DNA from: Antrihabitans cavernicola
GTDB taxonomy: Bacteria > Actinomycetota > Actinomycetes > Mycobacteriales > Mycobacteriaceae
Length of the DNA: 64,000 nt
Direction of reading: 5' to 3'
Assembly (NCBI RefSeq): GCF_008297975.1
Contig: NZ_VLNY01000011.1
Span: 62,001 to 126,000 of the forward strand
Positions 28,768 to 37,631 of this stretch are shown piece after piece. Both the position numbers and the translations under genes were made by a program. Below the pieces are notes generated by a model. That model was not told the DNA's origin. It saw nothing but the letters and a program-made list of their open reading frames with translations, and ran no database searches. The number at the start of each line of letters is the position of its first letter. Position 1 is the stretch's first letter.

Positions 28768-31481
28768 CGGAAGTCCTCGGCTATGTGATCCAGACCGTCG
28801 TCGTCGCGCCACCACGACACCGACCGGTCGCCGCTCACTGCACCGCTCAAGCGCACCGTCAGGTCGTCGTGCACGGTGACCATCCCCGACGGCACCTCGA
28901 GGCCCATCGTGACGAATGCCGCTACGGCACCGGGCACCTCGCCCCACGTCGCGTTCCGCCCATGGCTGCGCACCTCGCCTCGAACGGCCTCTGATGCCAG
29001 CCGAATATCGAGCAAGTCGGCCAGCGCTGCCGCGGATTCGATGGTGCCGAGCACCGCGATGGTCTGCGGAACGACACGGCTCACCCATGGGTTGTCGACG
29101 ACCACGGCATCGGCGGGATCGGCCAGATCACCCGCGAGCGTACGGACGCGGTCCGGCGGCGCGACGTCGTTCGGAACCAGCACACCCTTTCGTACCGCAG
29201 TAGCGAGCATCGCGTGCACCCCGACAGCGACGCCCGGGGTCGGGGTGCGGTCCACATCGGCAAGCCGGTCCAGTAGCAGCTGTGCCACATCACCATCCAA
29301 CACAGCGGGATCCGCCAACGCCCCGCCGAGCGCATCGGCATCCGGGTGATCGAGCGGATCGAGCAATCCGGCGAATGCTGTCACGTCCGGGAGGCAATAG
29401 GAACCGAGGACGTGGCCGTCGATACGCGCGTACCTGCGCAGCCACCACGACGTGTAGCCGAGCCGATCCGCCAGCAGCGGCCGGATGTTCGGATCGTTCG
29501 CCAGCAGTGTCAACGCCTGCGGCCAACGATCGTCGTCGACCAGGTCCAAATCGCGAACCGCCGCAAAGTCTTCCGGATCTTCGGGTAGCGCGTTCCACCA
29601 GTCGTGCTCGGCGTCGAGATCGTGGTCCGCTCCGGTGGGCATGCTGTCGCGCACGACGGTGAACCCCGAGCCGACGCCGATTGCCCGGAGTGCGATACCA
29701 CCGAAGCGCTCGACCAGCCCCGAATCGACTGTGCCGAAGGGCGAATCGTCGATCAGCACGGTCGCCAGCGGCGCGTCAGGGAGCAGTAGCTCGTCGGCCG
29801 AACGCAGGTCTCCGGCGTCGTCGGGCAGCGGCAGCAGACCGAGCCAGGACGGCAGCCGATCGGGGTCGGTGATGTGCGCGGCGACGGTCAGAACAGCTTC
29901 GACCAGCTCGGACAGGTCGTCGTCGCTGTCTTCGATTGCTGCTTGCAGCGCCGGATCGGACAACAGATCCAGTGCCGCAGCCTGTTTCGCGCCCAACCGC
30001 TCCAGCAGCGGGTGGACCGCACCGGGATGCACCAGCCTCGCCCAGTGCACGGGAACGTCGCCGGTAGCCACGAGATCGGTCGCGATGACGGTGGTTCGCG
30101 GTCCCGTGACGAGTCGACCATCGGCCAGTGGCACCGGTAGTGCACCTAGTTCCTGCGCGGCAACGTTATCGACCGCCAACGGTTCCAGCGCGCCGTAGAG
30201 CCGCTGCCACCACTCGGACGGCCTCTCGATACCGCTCAGCGCCTCCGCAACGCGGGCGAGTCCGATTCTGTGCACGTCCAGTTGGGCAAGAGCGCTGGCA
30301 TGCCGATTTCCGGACAGCTCGGGGACCACGAGGTTCGGGACGATGTCGCCCAGCAACTCGGCCAATTCCACCGACAGGCCGGGCAGCACCGTTGCGCTGG
30401 TCGGCACGGCATTGTTGTCCCCCGCCACCGGGAGCCACGAGTTCTCCTGGAGCTCCCGCAGGATCGCCTCGCGAAGCACGCTGTCCACTTCACTACGTGC
30501 GAAGCCGGGATCTGGCACCAATGCGAGCCGGCTCACGACCGGCACCGCGGCCGCGAATTTCGCATAGCCGCTTGCCAATTCGTCCACGCGGGCGCCCGGG
30601 AGAACTCGCCGACGGTCCGGCTGCATGTCGACGGACGCGATGACGATGGCCGGCAACGACAACTCTTCGTCGGATCGAGTCGGGGCCCGCAGCACATCCG
30701 CTGCAACCGGCCTGCCAATGCCACCGACGACCGGGAGCAGCCACCGAGCGCGTGGCGTCGAATATTGCCACCAGATGCGATCACCGATCGACACCTCGGT
30801 CACTCCATCCGGCATCGCGCGCTCGGTTCGGATCCGCTCGGTTCGGACCACAGCGTCGCCTGATACCCGAATCGATTCCAGTGCAGGCAATTCCAGCAGC
30901 AGATCGATGGATTCGATCACCATCGATGCCAGCAAGGTCGCAGCGTCGACATCGTCGCGCAACCGCAACACGACTTCGGTGTCCCATCCCGCTGCGGGCT
31001 TCTCGGCGATCGGCCACACCAACCGCAAGACGGGGACAGACTCTGCGCCGATCGACTTGTCTGCCAGCGTCTTCCGCGTCTCGGCCGCCGAGAACCGGAT
31101 GGATCCCGACGTGGAGCGCACCTCTACTTCGTCACTCACCGACAAGACCGCGCTGAAGCCGACGCCGAACTGCCCGACGCCGCCGACCTTGCTCGAGGCC
31201 CGCAATGCGGACAGCGCTTGCACGCCTTGGTAATTCAGCGGTGAGCCGGTATTGGCGATGTGCAGCTCACGATCGTCGAGCCAGACGGCGACCCGCCCTG
31301 CCGAGCCTGCGGCGTCGGCGGCGTTCTGCGCCAGTTCGGTGAGTACACGATCTCGATAGCCCGCCCGAACCAGATCAGCTTCTGCTGCGGCGTCTTCGCG
31401 CAACCGTGTCGGCGAACTTTCCCACGCGAGCAGCAGCGCGGAACGCAGGTCGGCTGTGCCGAACGGATCGGCTACGTCGAT
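28764..31481 (-). CDS. Large Hsp90/sacsin-like ATP-binding protein
   Basis: A protein of about 905 residues. The N-terminal 200 residues form a GHKL/Bergerat ATPase resembling the sacsin N-domain, with N-box 'LTELAQNAADAAG', 'IANTGSPLNYQGVQALSALR' and the glycine-rich lid 'GVGQFGVGFSAVLSVSDEVE'. The rest is a long alpha/beta region without a domain I can name. Similarity starts at 'ADPFGTADLRSALLLAW', yet there is no ATG, GTG or TTG in frame nearby. The ATC at 31481 has AGGA 6 nt upstream and is used provisionally. It overlaps DUF3027 by 10 bp and PAP2 by 4 bp. A chaperone-like role is inference. Confidence 0.85.
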   Translation of the reverse strand: MDVADPFGTADLRSALLLAWESSPTRLREDAAAEADLVRAGYRDRVLTELAQNAADAAGSAGRVAVWLDDRELHIANTGSPLNYQGVQALSALRASSKVGGVGQFGVGFSAVLSVSDEVEVRSTSGSIRFSAAETRKTLADKSIGAESVPVLRLVWPIAEKPAAGWDTEVVLRLRDDVDAATLLASMVIESIDLLLELPALESIRVSGDAVVRTERIRTERAMPDGVTEVSIGDRIWWQYSTPRARWLLPVVGGIGRPVAADVLRAPTRSDEELSLPAIVIASVDMQPDRRRVLPGARVDELASGYAKFAAAVPVVSRLALVPDPGFARSEVDSVLREAILRELQENSWLPVAGDNNAVPTSATVLPGLSVELAELLGDIVPNLVVPELSGNRHASALAQLDVHRIGLARVAEALSGIERPSEWWQRLYGALEPLAVDNVAAQELGALPVPLADGRLVTGPRTTVIATDLVATGDVPVHWARLVHPGAVHPLLERLGAKQAAALDLLSDPALQAAIEDSDDDLSELVEAVLTVAAHITDPDRLPSWLGLLPLPDDAGDLRSADELLLPDAPLATVLIDDSPFGTVDSGLVERFGGIALRAIGVGSGFTVVRDSMPTGADHDLDAEHDWWNALPEDPEDFAAVRDLDLVDDDRWPQALTLLANDPNIRPLLADRLGYTSWWLRRYARIDGHVLGSYCLPDVTAFAGLLDPLDHPDADALGGALADPAVLDGDVAQLLLDRLADVDRTPTPGVAVGVHAMLATAVRKGVLVPNDVAPPDRVRTLAGDLADPADAVVVDNPWVSRVVPQTIAVLGTIESAAALADLLDIRLASEAVRGEVRSHGRNATWGEVPGAVAAFVTMGLEVPSGMVTVHDDLTVRLSGAVSGDRSVSWWRDDDGLDHIAEDFR

Positions 31482-32281
31482 GCGACGTCCTGTTCGGGTT
31501 CGGACTCGCTCTGCTCCTGCGGCTTCAGCTCGGCCGTCGGGATCACCTCGACAGCGGCGTCGTCGAACGCATCGTACGCCGGCGAGCCCGCACCGGTGGG
31601 CAACGTGGTGTCCGAGTGTGCGCCGCAACCGTACTCGGCATGTACGACTCGCCCGTCGGCAGCAAGCTCGTTGCCACACACACCGAAGGCCGCATGCAGC
31701 GACCCGGCGATCGGCAGAAAGAATCCGCAGAGCACGCAGGTGGACGGAGCGGCCTTCGCCATTTCCGAATCGGGACCGAAATCGCCGTCGAACCAACGCT
31801 GGGCGGCATCTTCACGACCGTCGAGGCTCATCACCTTCGTCCGACCGAGACCGATCTCGAGCGCGACGTCGTCGACCTCGGGATCGCCGTTCGCGACGTA
31901 GCCGGGCACCAGCCGCGGGTCGTCGGCAACGGGCGCCAACAGATCGCCGGGCGACAGGTCGCCTGGGCGGACACGCTCTTCCCACGGCACCCACACCGGG
32001 GCCACGAGTGCGTCGGGTCCCGGCAACAGGACCGACTCGCTGACGGTCACGTGATCCGATTCCGGATCGGCAGCAAGCACGACGGCCCACTGCCAGCCGC
32101 CGTACCCGGGCAGAGTCGCCTCGAAGCGGTGCGTTGCTGCGGCATCATCGTCCGCGGTGACACCGAGATGACGACCGACTCCGCCGTCTCCGCCCTCGTC
32201 GAGCGCGGCGCGCGCGACATCGACGGCCTGGGCCAGAATCGGGCGCACTTCGGACAGCTGGGGGGAAGAAGCGACGCTCAC
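31472..32281 (-). CDS. DUF3027 protein with a Cys cluster
   Basis: A conserved actinobacterial protein of 269 residues, first gene of the operon with the sacsin-like ATPase and PAP2. The core contains 'ATLPGYGGWQWAVVLAADPE' and 'ALVAPVWVPWEERVRPGDLS'. Cys182, Cys185, Cys202 and Cys219 ('CVLCG', 'CGNE', 'YGCGAH') could hold a zinc ion. The tail is acidic and ends 'QSESEPEQDVAST'. The GTG at 32281 is chosen since the frame upstream is shadow sequence; the glutaminyl cyclase gene is divergent, 59 bp away. Function unknown. Confidence 0.85.
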   Translation of the reverse strand: MSVASSPQLSEVRPILAQAVDVARAALDEGGDGGVGRHLGVTADDDAAATHRFEATLPGYGGWQWAVVLAADPESDHVTVSESVLLPGPDALVAPVWVPWEERVRPGDLSPGDLLAPVADDPRLVPGYVANGDPEVDDVALEIGLGRTKVMSLDGREDAAQRWFDGDFGPDSEMAKAAPSTCVLCGFFLPIAGSLHAAFGVCGNELAADGRVVHAEYGCGAHSDTTLPTGAGSPAYDAFDDAAVEVIPTAELKPQEQSESEPEQDVAST

Positions 32282-32340
32282 ACCGTCATTTTGCCGTATC
32301 GCTGCCGATCCGTGGTCGAGTGGGCTGACATGCTGGGCCG

Positions 32341-33120
32341 ATGCGCGTGCTGCGGGTGCTGTCGACGATCGTCGTCGTGGGTGCGTCCGTCGCTGCGTGC
32401 GACACCGATTCGGCTGGGCCGCCACACTTGCGCGTCGAGATCGTCGACACCCGTCCACACGATGTGACCGCCTTCACCGAGGGCTTCGAGGTTGCGGGCG
32501 ACCGCCTGCTGGAGGGCACCGGCATGAGCGGGGCGTCGCAACTACGAGCCAGCGACCTGGCAACCGGAACCGAACTGACCCGCGTCGACCTCCCGATCCC
32601 CCTGTTCGGTGAGGGCATCACCGATACCGGGTCCCGAATCTGGCAGCTCACCTGGCGTGACGGTATTGCCATCGAACGCGACACGGTGACGCTCGTCGAG
32701 CGGCGGCGGGTGCCCTACCAGGGCGAGGGGTGGGGGCTCTGCGCGCAAACCGATCGACTGGTGATGAGCAACGGCACGGCAACGCTCACCTTCCGCGACC
32801 CGACGACCTTCGCGAAAACCGGGAGCATCGATGTGACCGGCTTTCCCGGCGCCCAACTCAACGAACTCGACTGCGCGGACGACGGAACCGTGTACGCGAA
32901 CGCGTGGCCGACCGACACGATTCTGCGCATCGATCCTCGTTCCGGTCGCGTCACCGGGCAGATCGACGCGAGCGGATTGTTGGATCGGCCGGACGTGTCG
33001 CAGACCCAACGCGACCGTGCCGACGTGGAAAACGGCATCGCCCATCTGCCCGGCACCGACCGATTTCTGATCACCGGCAAGTACTGGCCGCTGACATTCG
33101 ACGTGCGGTTCGTGGAATGA
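32341..33120 (+). CDS. Glutaminyl-peptide cyclotransferase, lipoprotein
   Basis: A plant/bacterial-type glutaminyl cyclase (five-bladed propeller), 259 residues, which converts N-terminal Gln of peptides to pyroglutamate. A signal peptide ends in the lipobox 'VAAC' (Cys20), so it is a membrane-anchored exported protein. Family motifs are 'TAFTEGFEV', 'LLEGTGMSG', 'LTWRDGIAI', 'YQGEGWGLC', 'LNELDCADDGTVYANAW' and 'NGIAHLPGTDRFLITGKYW'. It is divergent from DUF3027 and followed by an MFS gene on the same strand. Its product class, pyroglutamyl peptides, is a potential source for the 5-oxoproline pathway nearby. Confidence 0.92.
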   Translation: MRVLRVLSTIVVVGASVAACDTDSAGPPHLRVEIVDTRPHDVTAFTEGFEVAGDRLLEGTGMSGASQLRASDLATGTELTRVDLPIPLFGEGITDTGSRIWQLTWRDGIAIERDTVTLVERRRVPYQGEGWGLCAQTDRLVMSNGTATLTFRDPTTFAKTGSIDVTGFPGAQLNELDCADDGTVYANAWPTDTILRIDPRSGRVTGQIDASGLLDRPDVSQTQRDRADVENGIAHLPGTDRFLITGKYWPLTFDVRFVE

Positions 33121-33172
33121 CTGTGGCCAGCCGTGTCGTCTTTTGTCGGCGATCTAGGACAGAATTGACCCC

Positions 33173-34873
33173 GTGACCGATCACTACGAGCCGGAAGACC
33201 GTCTGCGTGACGGCCGACGCCGCGCTGATCACGATCGGGCCGGCGGATGGGCGTCTTCGGAGCATCCCGATTTGCAACATCCCGGATATGACAACTACCC
33301 GCCACGGCACGTCCCGACACGCAGGCAGCCGCTACCGCCTTTGCACCCGGTGGACGGGGACCGATCGCACCAGCCACCCCAATCCGACGAGCCACCACCG
33401 CCCCAGTCCGGGGCGCGTCGAATGCCGCGGAAGATGACGGTCACGCGCGTCGCGGCGTTGCGCGGACGCGAACTCACCGGACGCGGTATCGCGACGTTCC
33501 AGCGCGCTGCGAAGGCGGACGGCGCAGACAAGTCGGGCCTCACCGCGCTCACCTACGCGACCATGGCCAACTTCGCGACCGACGCGGCTCTCGTTGTGGC
33601 GCTGTCCAATACGCTTTTCTTCTCCGCTGCGACCGGTGAAAGCAAGACGAAGGTTGCGCTGTACCTGGTCATCACCATCGCACCGTTCGCGGTGATCGCA
33701 CCGCTGATCGGCCCCCTGTTGGATCGGCTGCAGCACGGCCGTCGAATAGCGCTCGCCGCATCGTTCGTCGCGCGCGCGGTGCTGGCCGTGCTGCTGGTGT
33801 TCAACTTCGACAGCTGGGCCCTGTATCCGGCTGCCCTCGGCATGCTGGTGATGAGCAAGTCGTTCGCGGTGTTGAAGAGTGCGGTGACCCCACGCGTGCT
33901 GCCGCCGGACATCGACCTGGTCCGTGTCAATTCGCGACTCACGGTCTTCGGACTGCTCGGCGGGTCGATAGCCGCGGGTGGTGTGGCAGCGGCGGTTGCC
34001 GCCCTCTCCGGTTCGACCGGCGTGTTGTGGCTGACAGCCGCGTTCAGCGTCGGCGGCGCGGTCCTGTGCCTGCGGATTCCGTCGTGGGTGGAGGTCACGG
34101 AGGGCGAGGTTCCCGCCACGCTGAGCTATCACGGCGACGACGCCCACACCGTAGTGATCGACAAGGATCGCAAGACGACGGTCAAGCCGAACAAACGCCG
34201 CCAGCCTCTCGGCCGTGCGGTCGTGACCGGATTGTGGGGCAACAGCACGATTCGCGTGCTCACCGGATTTCTGACGTTGTACGTGGCCTTCGTCGCCAAG
34301 TCGCGCACCGAACACGAGGCGCTGGTACAGGCCGCGATGCTCGGCATGGTCGGCGCTGCCGCCGCCATCGGCAACTTCGCGGGCAATGCGGCGGGAGCGC
34401 GCCTGCAACTCGGGCGCCCGTCGCTGCTGGTGCTGCGCTGCACCATCGCAGTGACGATCGTCGCGGTGATCGCTGCTGTCGCCGACAGTTTGATAGCAGC
34501 GGCGATTGCCGCCTTGGTCGCATCCGGATCGAGTGCGCTGGCGAAGGTGTCGCTCGACGCCTCGATCCAGGACGACCTGCCGCCCGAATCGATAGCGTCC
34601 GGGTTCGGACGCTCGGAGACAGCACTGCAGCTGAGCTGGGTCGTCGGCGGCGCGATGGGCGTCCTGCTACCGACCGAATACTGGATCGGCTTCACCGCGG
34701 TTTCCGCTGTGCTGGCCCTCGGTCTGGTGCAGACGTTCCTCAGCTACCGTGGTCACTCGCTGCTTCCCGGCCTCGGCGGCAACCGGCCGAATCACGCCGG
34801 GCAGGAAGTCTCGAGCGACCAGTACGTGCAGCAGACCGGATTCCAACAACCGACAGGACACCCAAGCCCGTGA
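33173..34873 (+). CDS. Large MFS-like membrane protein with disordered N-terminus
   Basis: A 566-residue membrane protein. The first 90 residues are hydrophilic, Pro/Arg/His-rich and probably cytoplasmic and disordered. Twelve or so helices follow ('ALTYATMANFATDAALVVA', 'PFAVIAPLIGPLLDRLQHGR', 'QLSWVVGGAMGVLLPTEYW'), then a short polar tail. It corresponds in position and coupling to a conserved mycobacterial membrane protein next to a DUF2771 gene. The GTG at 33173 gives the start; the last 4 bp overlap DUF2771 (GTGA). Substrate unknown. Confidence 0.87.
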   Translation: MTDHYEPEDRLRDGRRRADHDRAGGWASSEHPDLQHPGYDNYPPRHVPTRRQPLPPLHPVDGDRSHQPPQSDEPPPPQSGARRMPRKMTVTRVAALRGRELTGRGIATFQRAAKADGADKSGLTALTYATMANFATDAALVVALSNTLFFSAATGESKTKVALYLVITIAPFAVIAPLIGPLLDRLQHGRRIALAASFVARAVLAVLLVFNFDSWALYPAALGMLVMSKSFAVLKSAVTPRVLPPDIDLVRVNSRLTVFGLLGGSIAAGGVAAAVAALSGSTGVLWLTAAFSVGGAVLCLRIPSWVEVTEGEVPATLSYHGDDAHTVVIDKDRKTTVKPNKRRQPLGRAVVTGLWGNSTIRVLTGFLTLYVAFVAKSRTEHEALVQAAMLGMVGAAAAIGNFAGNAAGARLQLGRPSLLVLRCTIAVTIVAVIAAVADSLIAAAIAALVASGSSALAKVSLDASIQDDLPPESIASGFGRSETALQLSWVVGGAMGVLLPTEYWIGFTAVSAVLALGLVQTFLSYRGHSLLPGLGGNRPNHAGQEVSSDQYVQQTGFQQPTGHPSP

Positions 34874-35370
34874 AACTGCAGCCGAAGACCGTCAAGATCC
34901 TGGCCGGCCTCGGCGCATTGGTATTGGTGGTCGTGATCGGGCTTGTCGCGGTGCTCTATGTCGCGATCCGCGACAAGGGACCCAAGCAGCCTTCCGTGAT
35001 CGCCTACTCGCACGGCAAGTCGATCGATGTGAAACCACTGGAGTACTGCAGCGTCACACTGCAGGACTGCACCCAGGGCCCGATCGCCCAGCTCGAGGTC
35101 CCCGGAACCGATCCGCTGCAGCTCTCGCTTCCGGACGACATCTCCGCAGCACCGTGGCGGCTGGTGATGATCTTCGAGAAGCCAGACGGCACCCTGGTTC
35201 CGCAGGAGCGCTACTTCAAGAAAGACGAAGTAGCTGCTGTCACCGTGCAATCGGAAGAAAGCCCGAAGCTGCGGCTCAACGGTGTCGAAATTCAGCTGCC
35301 GTCGGCGGTGGTGGACGAAAACGGCCTACCGAAGGCGCACGCGATCTGGTCGATCAAGACCAGGGGTTAG
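34870..35370 (+). CDS. DUF2771 exported or membrane-anchored protein
   Basis: A 166-residue actinobacterial protein with one N-terminal hydrophobic helix (about 9-33), acting as signal anchor, and an exported beta-rich domain. Two Cys ('[13 protein letters not shown]') lie seven apart and may form a disulfide. The GTG overlaps the MFS stop by 4 bp, so the two are coupled and probably work together at the membrane. The stop overlaps the stop of the convergent cspB gene. Confidence 0.85.
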   Translation: MKLQPKTVKILAGLGALVLVVVIGLVAVLYVAIRDKGPKQPSVIAYSHGKSIDVKPLEYCSVTLQDCTQGPIAQLEVPGTDPLQLSLPDDISAAPWRLVMIFEKPDGTLVPQERYFKKDEVAAVTVQSEESPKLRLNGVEIQLPSAVVDENGLPKAHAIWSIKTRG

Positions 35371-35783
35371 TTGTCGAGCTCGCGGGCAACCGCGCGCACG
35401 ACCTCCGAGATGCGTTGTGCGGTCTTGCGGTCCGGGTACTTGCCCTTGCGCAGGTCGGGCTGAACGGTCGCCTCGAGCAGCGTGATCATGTCCTCGACCA
35501 TGCCGTGCAGTTCGTCCGGCGTGTGCTTGCGCGCAACCGGTTCCTTGCGCGCAGAGCCACCGGAGCGCTGCACGGACGGAGCAGGCTCGAGCACCTTCAC
35601 GCTCAGCGCCTGCGGGCCGCGGCGACCCGCAGCCATACCGAATTCGACGCGCTGCCCGGGCTTGAGTGCCTCGACACCATCGGGCAACGCCGACGAACGG
35701 ACGTAGACATCCTCACCCTCGTCCTGCGAGAGGAAGCCGAAACCCTTGTCGACGTCGTACCACTTCACCTTGCCGGTCGGCAC
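35367..35783 (-). CDS. cspB: Cold-shock-domain protein with C-terminal extension
   Basis: An RNA/ssDNA-binding cold-shock protein of 138 residues. The OB-fold domain is residues 1-66 with '[17 protein letters not shown]' (RNP1) and '[13 protein letters not shown]' (RNP2-like). A C-terminal region of about 70 residues, partly basic then helical ('[20 protein letters not shown]'), makes it the longer actinobacterial type. The GTG at 35783 matches the family start (P-T-G-K-V-K-W); in-frame GTG 35792 and TTG 35825 are alternatives. Confidence 0.92.
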   Translation of the reverse strand: MPTGKVKWYDVDKGFGFLSQDEGEDVYVRSSALPDGVEALKPGQRVEFGMAAGRRGPQALSVKVLEPAPSVQRSGGSARKEPVARKHTPDELHGMVEDMITLLEATVQPDLRKGKYPDRKTAQRISEVVRAVARELDN

Positions 35784-35956
35784 CGCATTCACCCGTTCGT
35801 TTCTTGCCACACTTGGCTGATCCAAGCTGGTCGTGAGCGTTGGATATTTTCCAAAGCAAACGCGCCCCGCATGACGCAGGACGCGAAGTCCGAAGTCTAC
35901 CCCGCCGCACAGTGCACCGGCATCCCAGTTTCGGCGGGCCCAGTACCGTTGATCTC

Positions 35957-36175
35957 GTGCCCGAGAATTCCACCCGCGAGCCGGGAAAGAAGTTGCTCTA
36001 CGTTGCGACAGCGTTGTTTGCGGTCGGATTGCTGGCGATCGTGGCGATTTTCGTCATCGCCGCCGTCAGCGACACCGAACCGGGCATCGTTTTCTATCTG
36101 ATCGCCTTGGCGGCACCGATCGGCTTCCTCCTGGCCATCTTCTCGGCACTCAGGTCGGGTCGGCGCGTCAGGTAG
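35957..36175 (+). CDS. Small two-helix membrane protein
   Basis: A 72-residue protein with two membrane helices ('[20 protein letters not shown]' and '[20 protein letters not shown]') and a basic tail 'RSGRRVR'. No family name is known to me. A TACCGT -10 box at 35944-35949 lies 7 nt before the GTG at 35957, implying a leaderless mRNA and supporting this start over the longer frame. It sits between cspB (divergent) and the rpfA regulatory region. Confidence 0.7.
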   Translation: MPENSTREPGKKLLYVATALFAVGLLAIVAIFVIAAVSDTEPGIVFYLIALAAPIGFLLAIFSALRSGRRVR

Positions 36176-36244
36176 TCCCGCACCGGATCGAGCGAGGTGC
36201 GCGCCGGTATCGGTCGAATCGTGCAAATCATTCCGTTGCCCAAC

Positions 36245-36260
36245 TGTGATCTTCGTCACA
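36245..36260. promoter_or_regulatory. Perfect Crp/GlxR-type cAMP receptor site
   Basis: TGTGA-TCTTCG-TCACA matches the Crp/GlxR palindrome at all ten conserved positions. It lies about 415 bp before the rpfA start and upstream of its riboswitch. rpf genes are known targets of the cAMP receptor proteins of M. tuberculosis and C. glutamicum, so this is very likely functional. Confidence 0.8.
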
Positions 36261-36494
36261 TAACAGCTTGGTCACGGAACGGCAACGGGCTGAGACCGAG
36301 CGCGACACACCGTATCTAGCTGGGACAAGGCCGAAACCCTTCCGATTTGCTGGCAAATTGTGTTAGCGCGCGTGGCGGTTACCAAAAAGTGATTTTTGAT
36401 CACAGACGTCGTACGGTCATGACCGGCCGGAAGTTCGGCCACACTCCGGCCCGCCGCACCAAACCCCGTCCCGTGGGAACCGGAACCCCGACGA

Positions 36495-36660
36495 AACACC
36501 CAGGGACGGGGGCGGGGGACCCACGTCCCCCTTTGGGACAACCGGAAGTGTTCGCGGGGAATCCTTCCTTGGGGTGAAGCCAGACACGCTCCCGCCAAGA
36601 GCGTTGAGGCCGGGCGACCTCTCAGCCCGAACCCGACAGCTGACCTCGTAGGTGCGAGCG
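36495..36660 (+). ncRNA. ydaO/yuaA c-di-AMP riboswitch upstream of rpfA
   Basis: The 5' leader of rpfA carries the conserved blocks of the ydaO riboswitch: 'GACGGGGGCGGGGGACCCA' (36505-36523), 'CCTTGGGGTGAAGCC' (36567-36581) and 'CCCGAACCCGACAGCTGACC' (36626-36645), then 'TCGTAGG'. The class binds cyclic di-AMP and turns off expression of cell-wall lytic genes. The ribosome-binding site (GAGAGGA, 36661-36667) lies just after. The 36176-36494 stretch holds the Crp site and a GTGAT/ATCAC repeat but no gene. Confidence 0.88.
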
Positions 36661-36676
36661 GAGAGGAACTACAAGC

Positions 36677-37315
36677 ATGAGCGGACGTCATCGTAAACAG
36701 ACCACCACCGGCCGTACTGTTGCCAAGGTCGCCGTAACCGGCGCCATCATCGGTACTGCGGGTGTCGCATTCACCGGCACGGCAAGCGCAGCCCCCGATT
36801 CCGACTGGGACAAGTTGGCGCAGTGCGAGTCCACAGGCAACTGGGGCATCGACACCGGCAACGGCTTCCAGGGCGGACTGCAGTTCTCCCCCAGCACGTG
36901 GACCGGCTACGGCGGCGGCCAGTACGCCGCCACCGCCAACAACGCCAGCCGCGATCAGCAGATCGCTGTCGCCGAAAAGGTTCTGGCAGCACAGGGTTGG
37001 GGCGCATGGCCGTCCTGCTCTGCGCAGCTCGGACTGTCCAGCGGCCCCACCGAGCGCAGCGCGCCGTCGGCCCCGAAGGTCGAGCAGTGGATCCCGACTC
37101 CGTCCGCACCGCAGGCAGCACCGCAGGTCGCTGCAAGCTCCGATGCCAGCCTGATGGTCTTCGGTGCCGCGGACAACGCAATCCGAGCAGTCCAGGCCGA
37201 CGGCCTGCAGATCGCACCGCAGCTCATGGACGCGTACAACGGCGCCAAGGCAGCCGGCGTGGATCCGCAGATCGCCGCGTTCTACCAGGCGAACAAGGGT
37301 CTGATCGGCCGCTAG
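36677..37315 (+). CDS. rpfA: Resuscitation-promoting factor RpfA
   Basis: A secreted peptidoglycan-cleaving transglycosylase of 212 residues that promotes regrowth of dormant cells. The signal peptide ends around 'GTASA' (residue 38). The lysozyme-like Rpf domain (about 40-117) has the catalytic Glu51 in '[10 protein letters not shown]', then '[20 protein letters not shown]' and the closing 'AWPSCSA'. The rest is a Pro/Ala-rich linker and a small helical C-terminal part. No LysM domain is present. Control appears dual: a Crp/GlxR site and a c-di-AMP riboswitch upstream. A strong terminator follows. Confidence 0.96.
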   Translation: MSGRHRKQTTTGRTVAKVAVTGAIIGTAGVAFTGTASAAPDSDWDKLAQCESTGNWGIDTGNGFQGGLQFSPSTWTGYGGGQYAATANNASRDQQIAVAEKVLAAQGWGAWPSCSAQLGLSSGPTERSAPSAPKVEQWIPTPSAPQAAPQVAASSDASLMVFGAADNAIRAVQADGLQIAPQLMDAYNGAKAAGVDPQIAAFYQANKGLIGR

Positions 37316-37332
37316 CCGATTCCCGCGAACAC

Positions 37333-37370
37333 ACGAAGGCCCCGCATCGGAAACGATGCGGGGCCTTCGT
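37333..37370 (+). terminator. Strong intrinsic-type terminator after rpfA
   Basis: A perfect 17-bp stem with a GAAA tetraloop (arms 37333-37349 and 37354-37370) begins 17 bp after the rpfA stop. There is no long U-tract. It can also act for the convergent small gene at 37383-37571. Confidence 0.88.
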
Positions 37371-37382
37371 CGTGAGAGGAAG

Positions 37383-37571
37383 CTAGCGGTTGATCACCGT
37401 GTACGGGTGAACGTACGGAAGCTGATCGGCAGGCAACGGAAATTCCGTTTCCTCACCGAACGGTGACAGACCGCCAGCGCGGGTGGACGACAACTCCGTG
37501 ACAGCGTGATCCCCGTGCTCCAACTGCGGCCACCCGGGGTCGACGTAGCCCTTCTTCGATTTATTAACCAC
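37383..37571 (-). CDS. Small conserved hypothetical protein
   Basis: A 62-residue soluble protein, '[20 protein letters not shown]' at the N-terminus and '[17 protein letters not shown]' at the C-terminus, with no signal or membrane helix. Non-random composition (aromatic and Pro positions, no shadow-like Arg bias) argues that it is real. It is divergent from the helicase-associated gene and convergent with rpfA. The same divergent arrangement is found, as I recall, for Rv0863/Rv0862c in M. tuberculosis. The start is GTG 37571. Function unknown. Confidence 0.65.
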   Translation of the reverse strand: MVNKSKKGYVDPGWPQLEHGDHAVTELSSTRAGGLSPFGEETEFPLPADQLPYVHPYTVINR

Positions 37572-37631
37572 GGGCCTATTTTGACACCGACCTTCGCCTG
37601 CGTACAGAGCAGGTATCTAGTCTTGAGTGCG

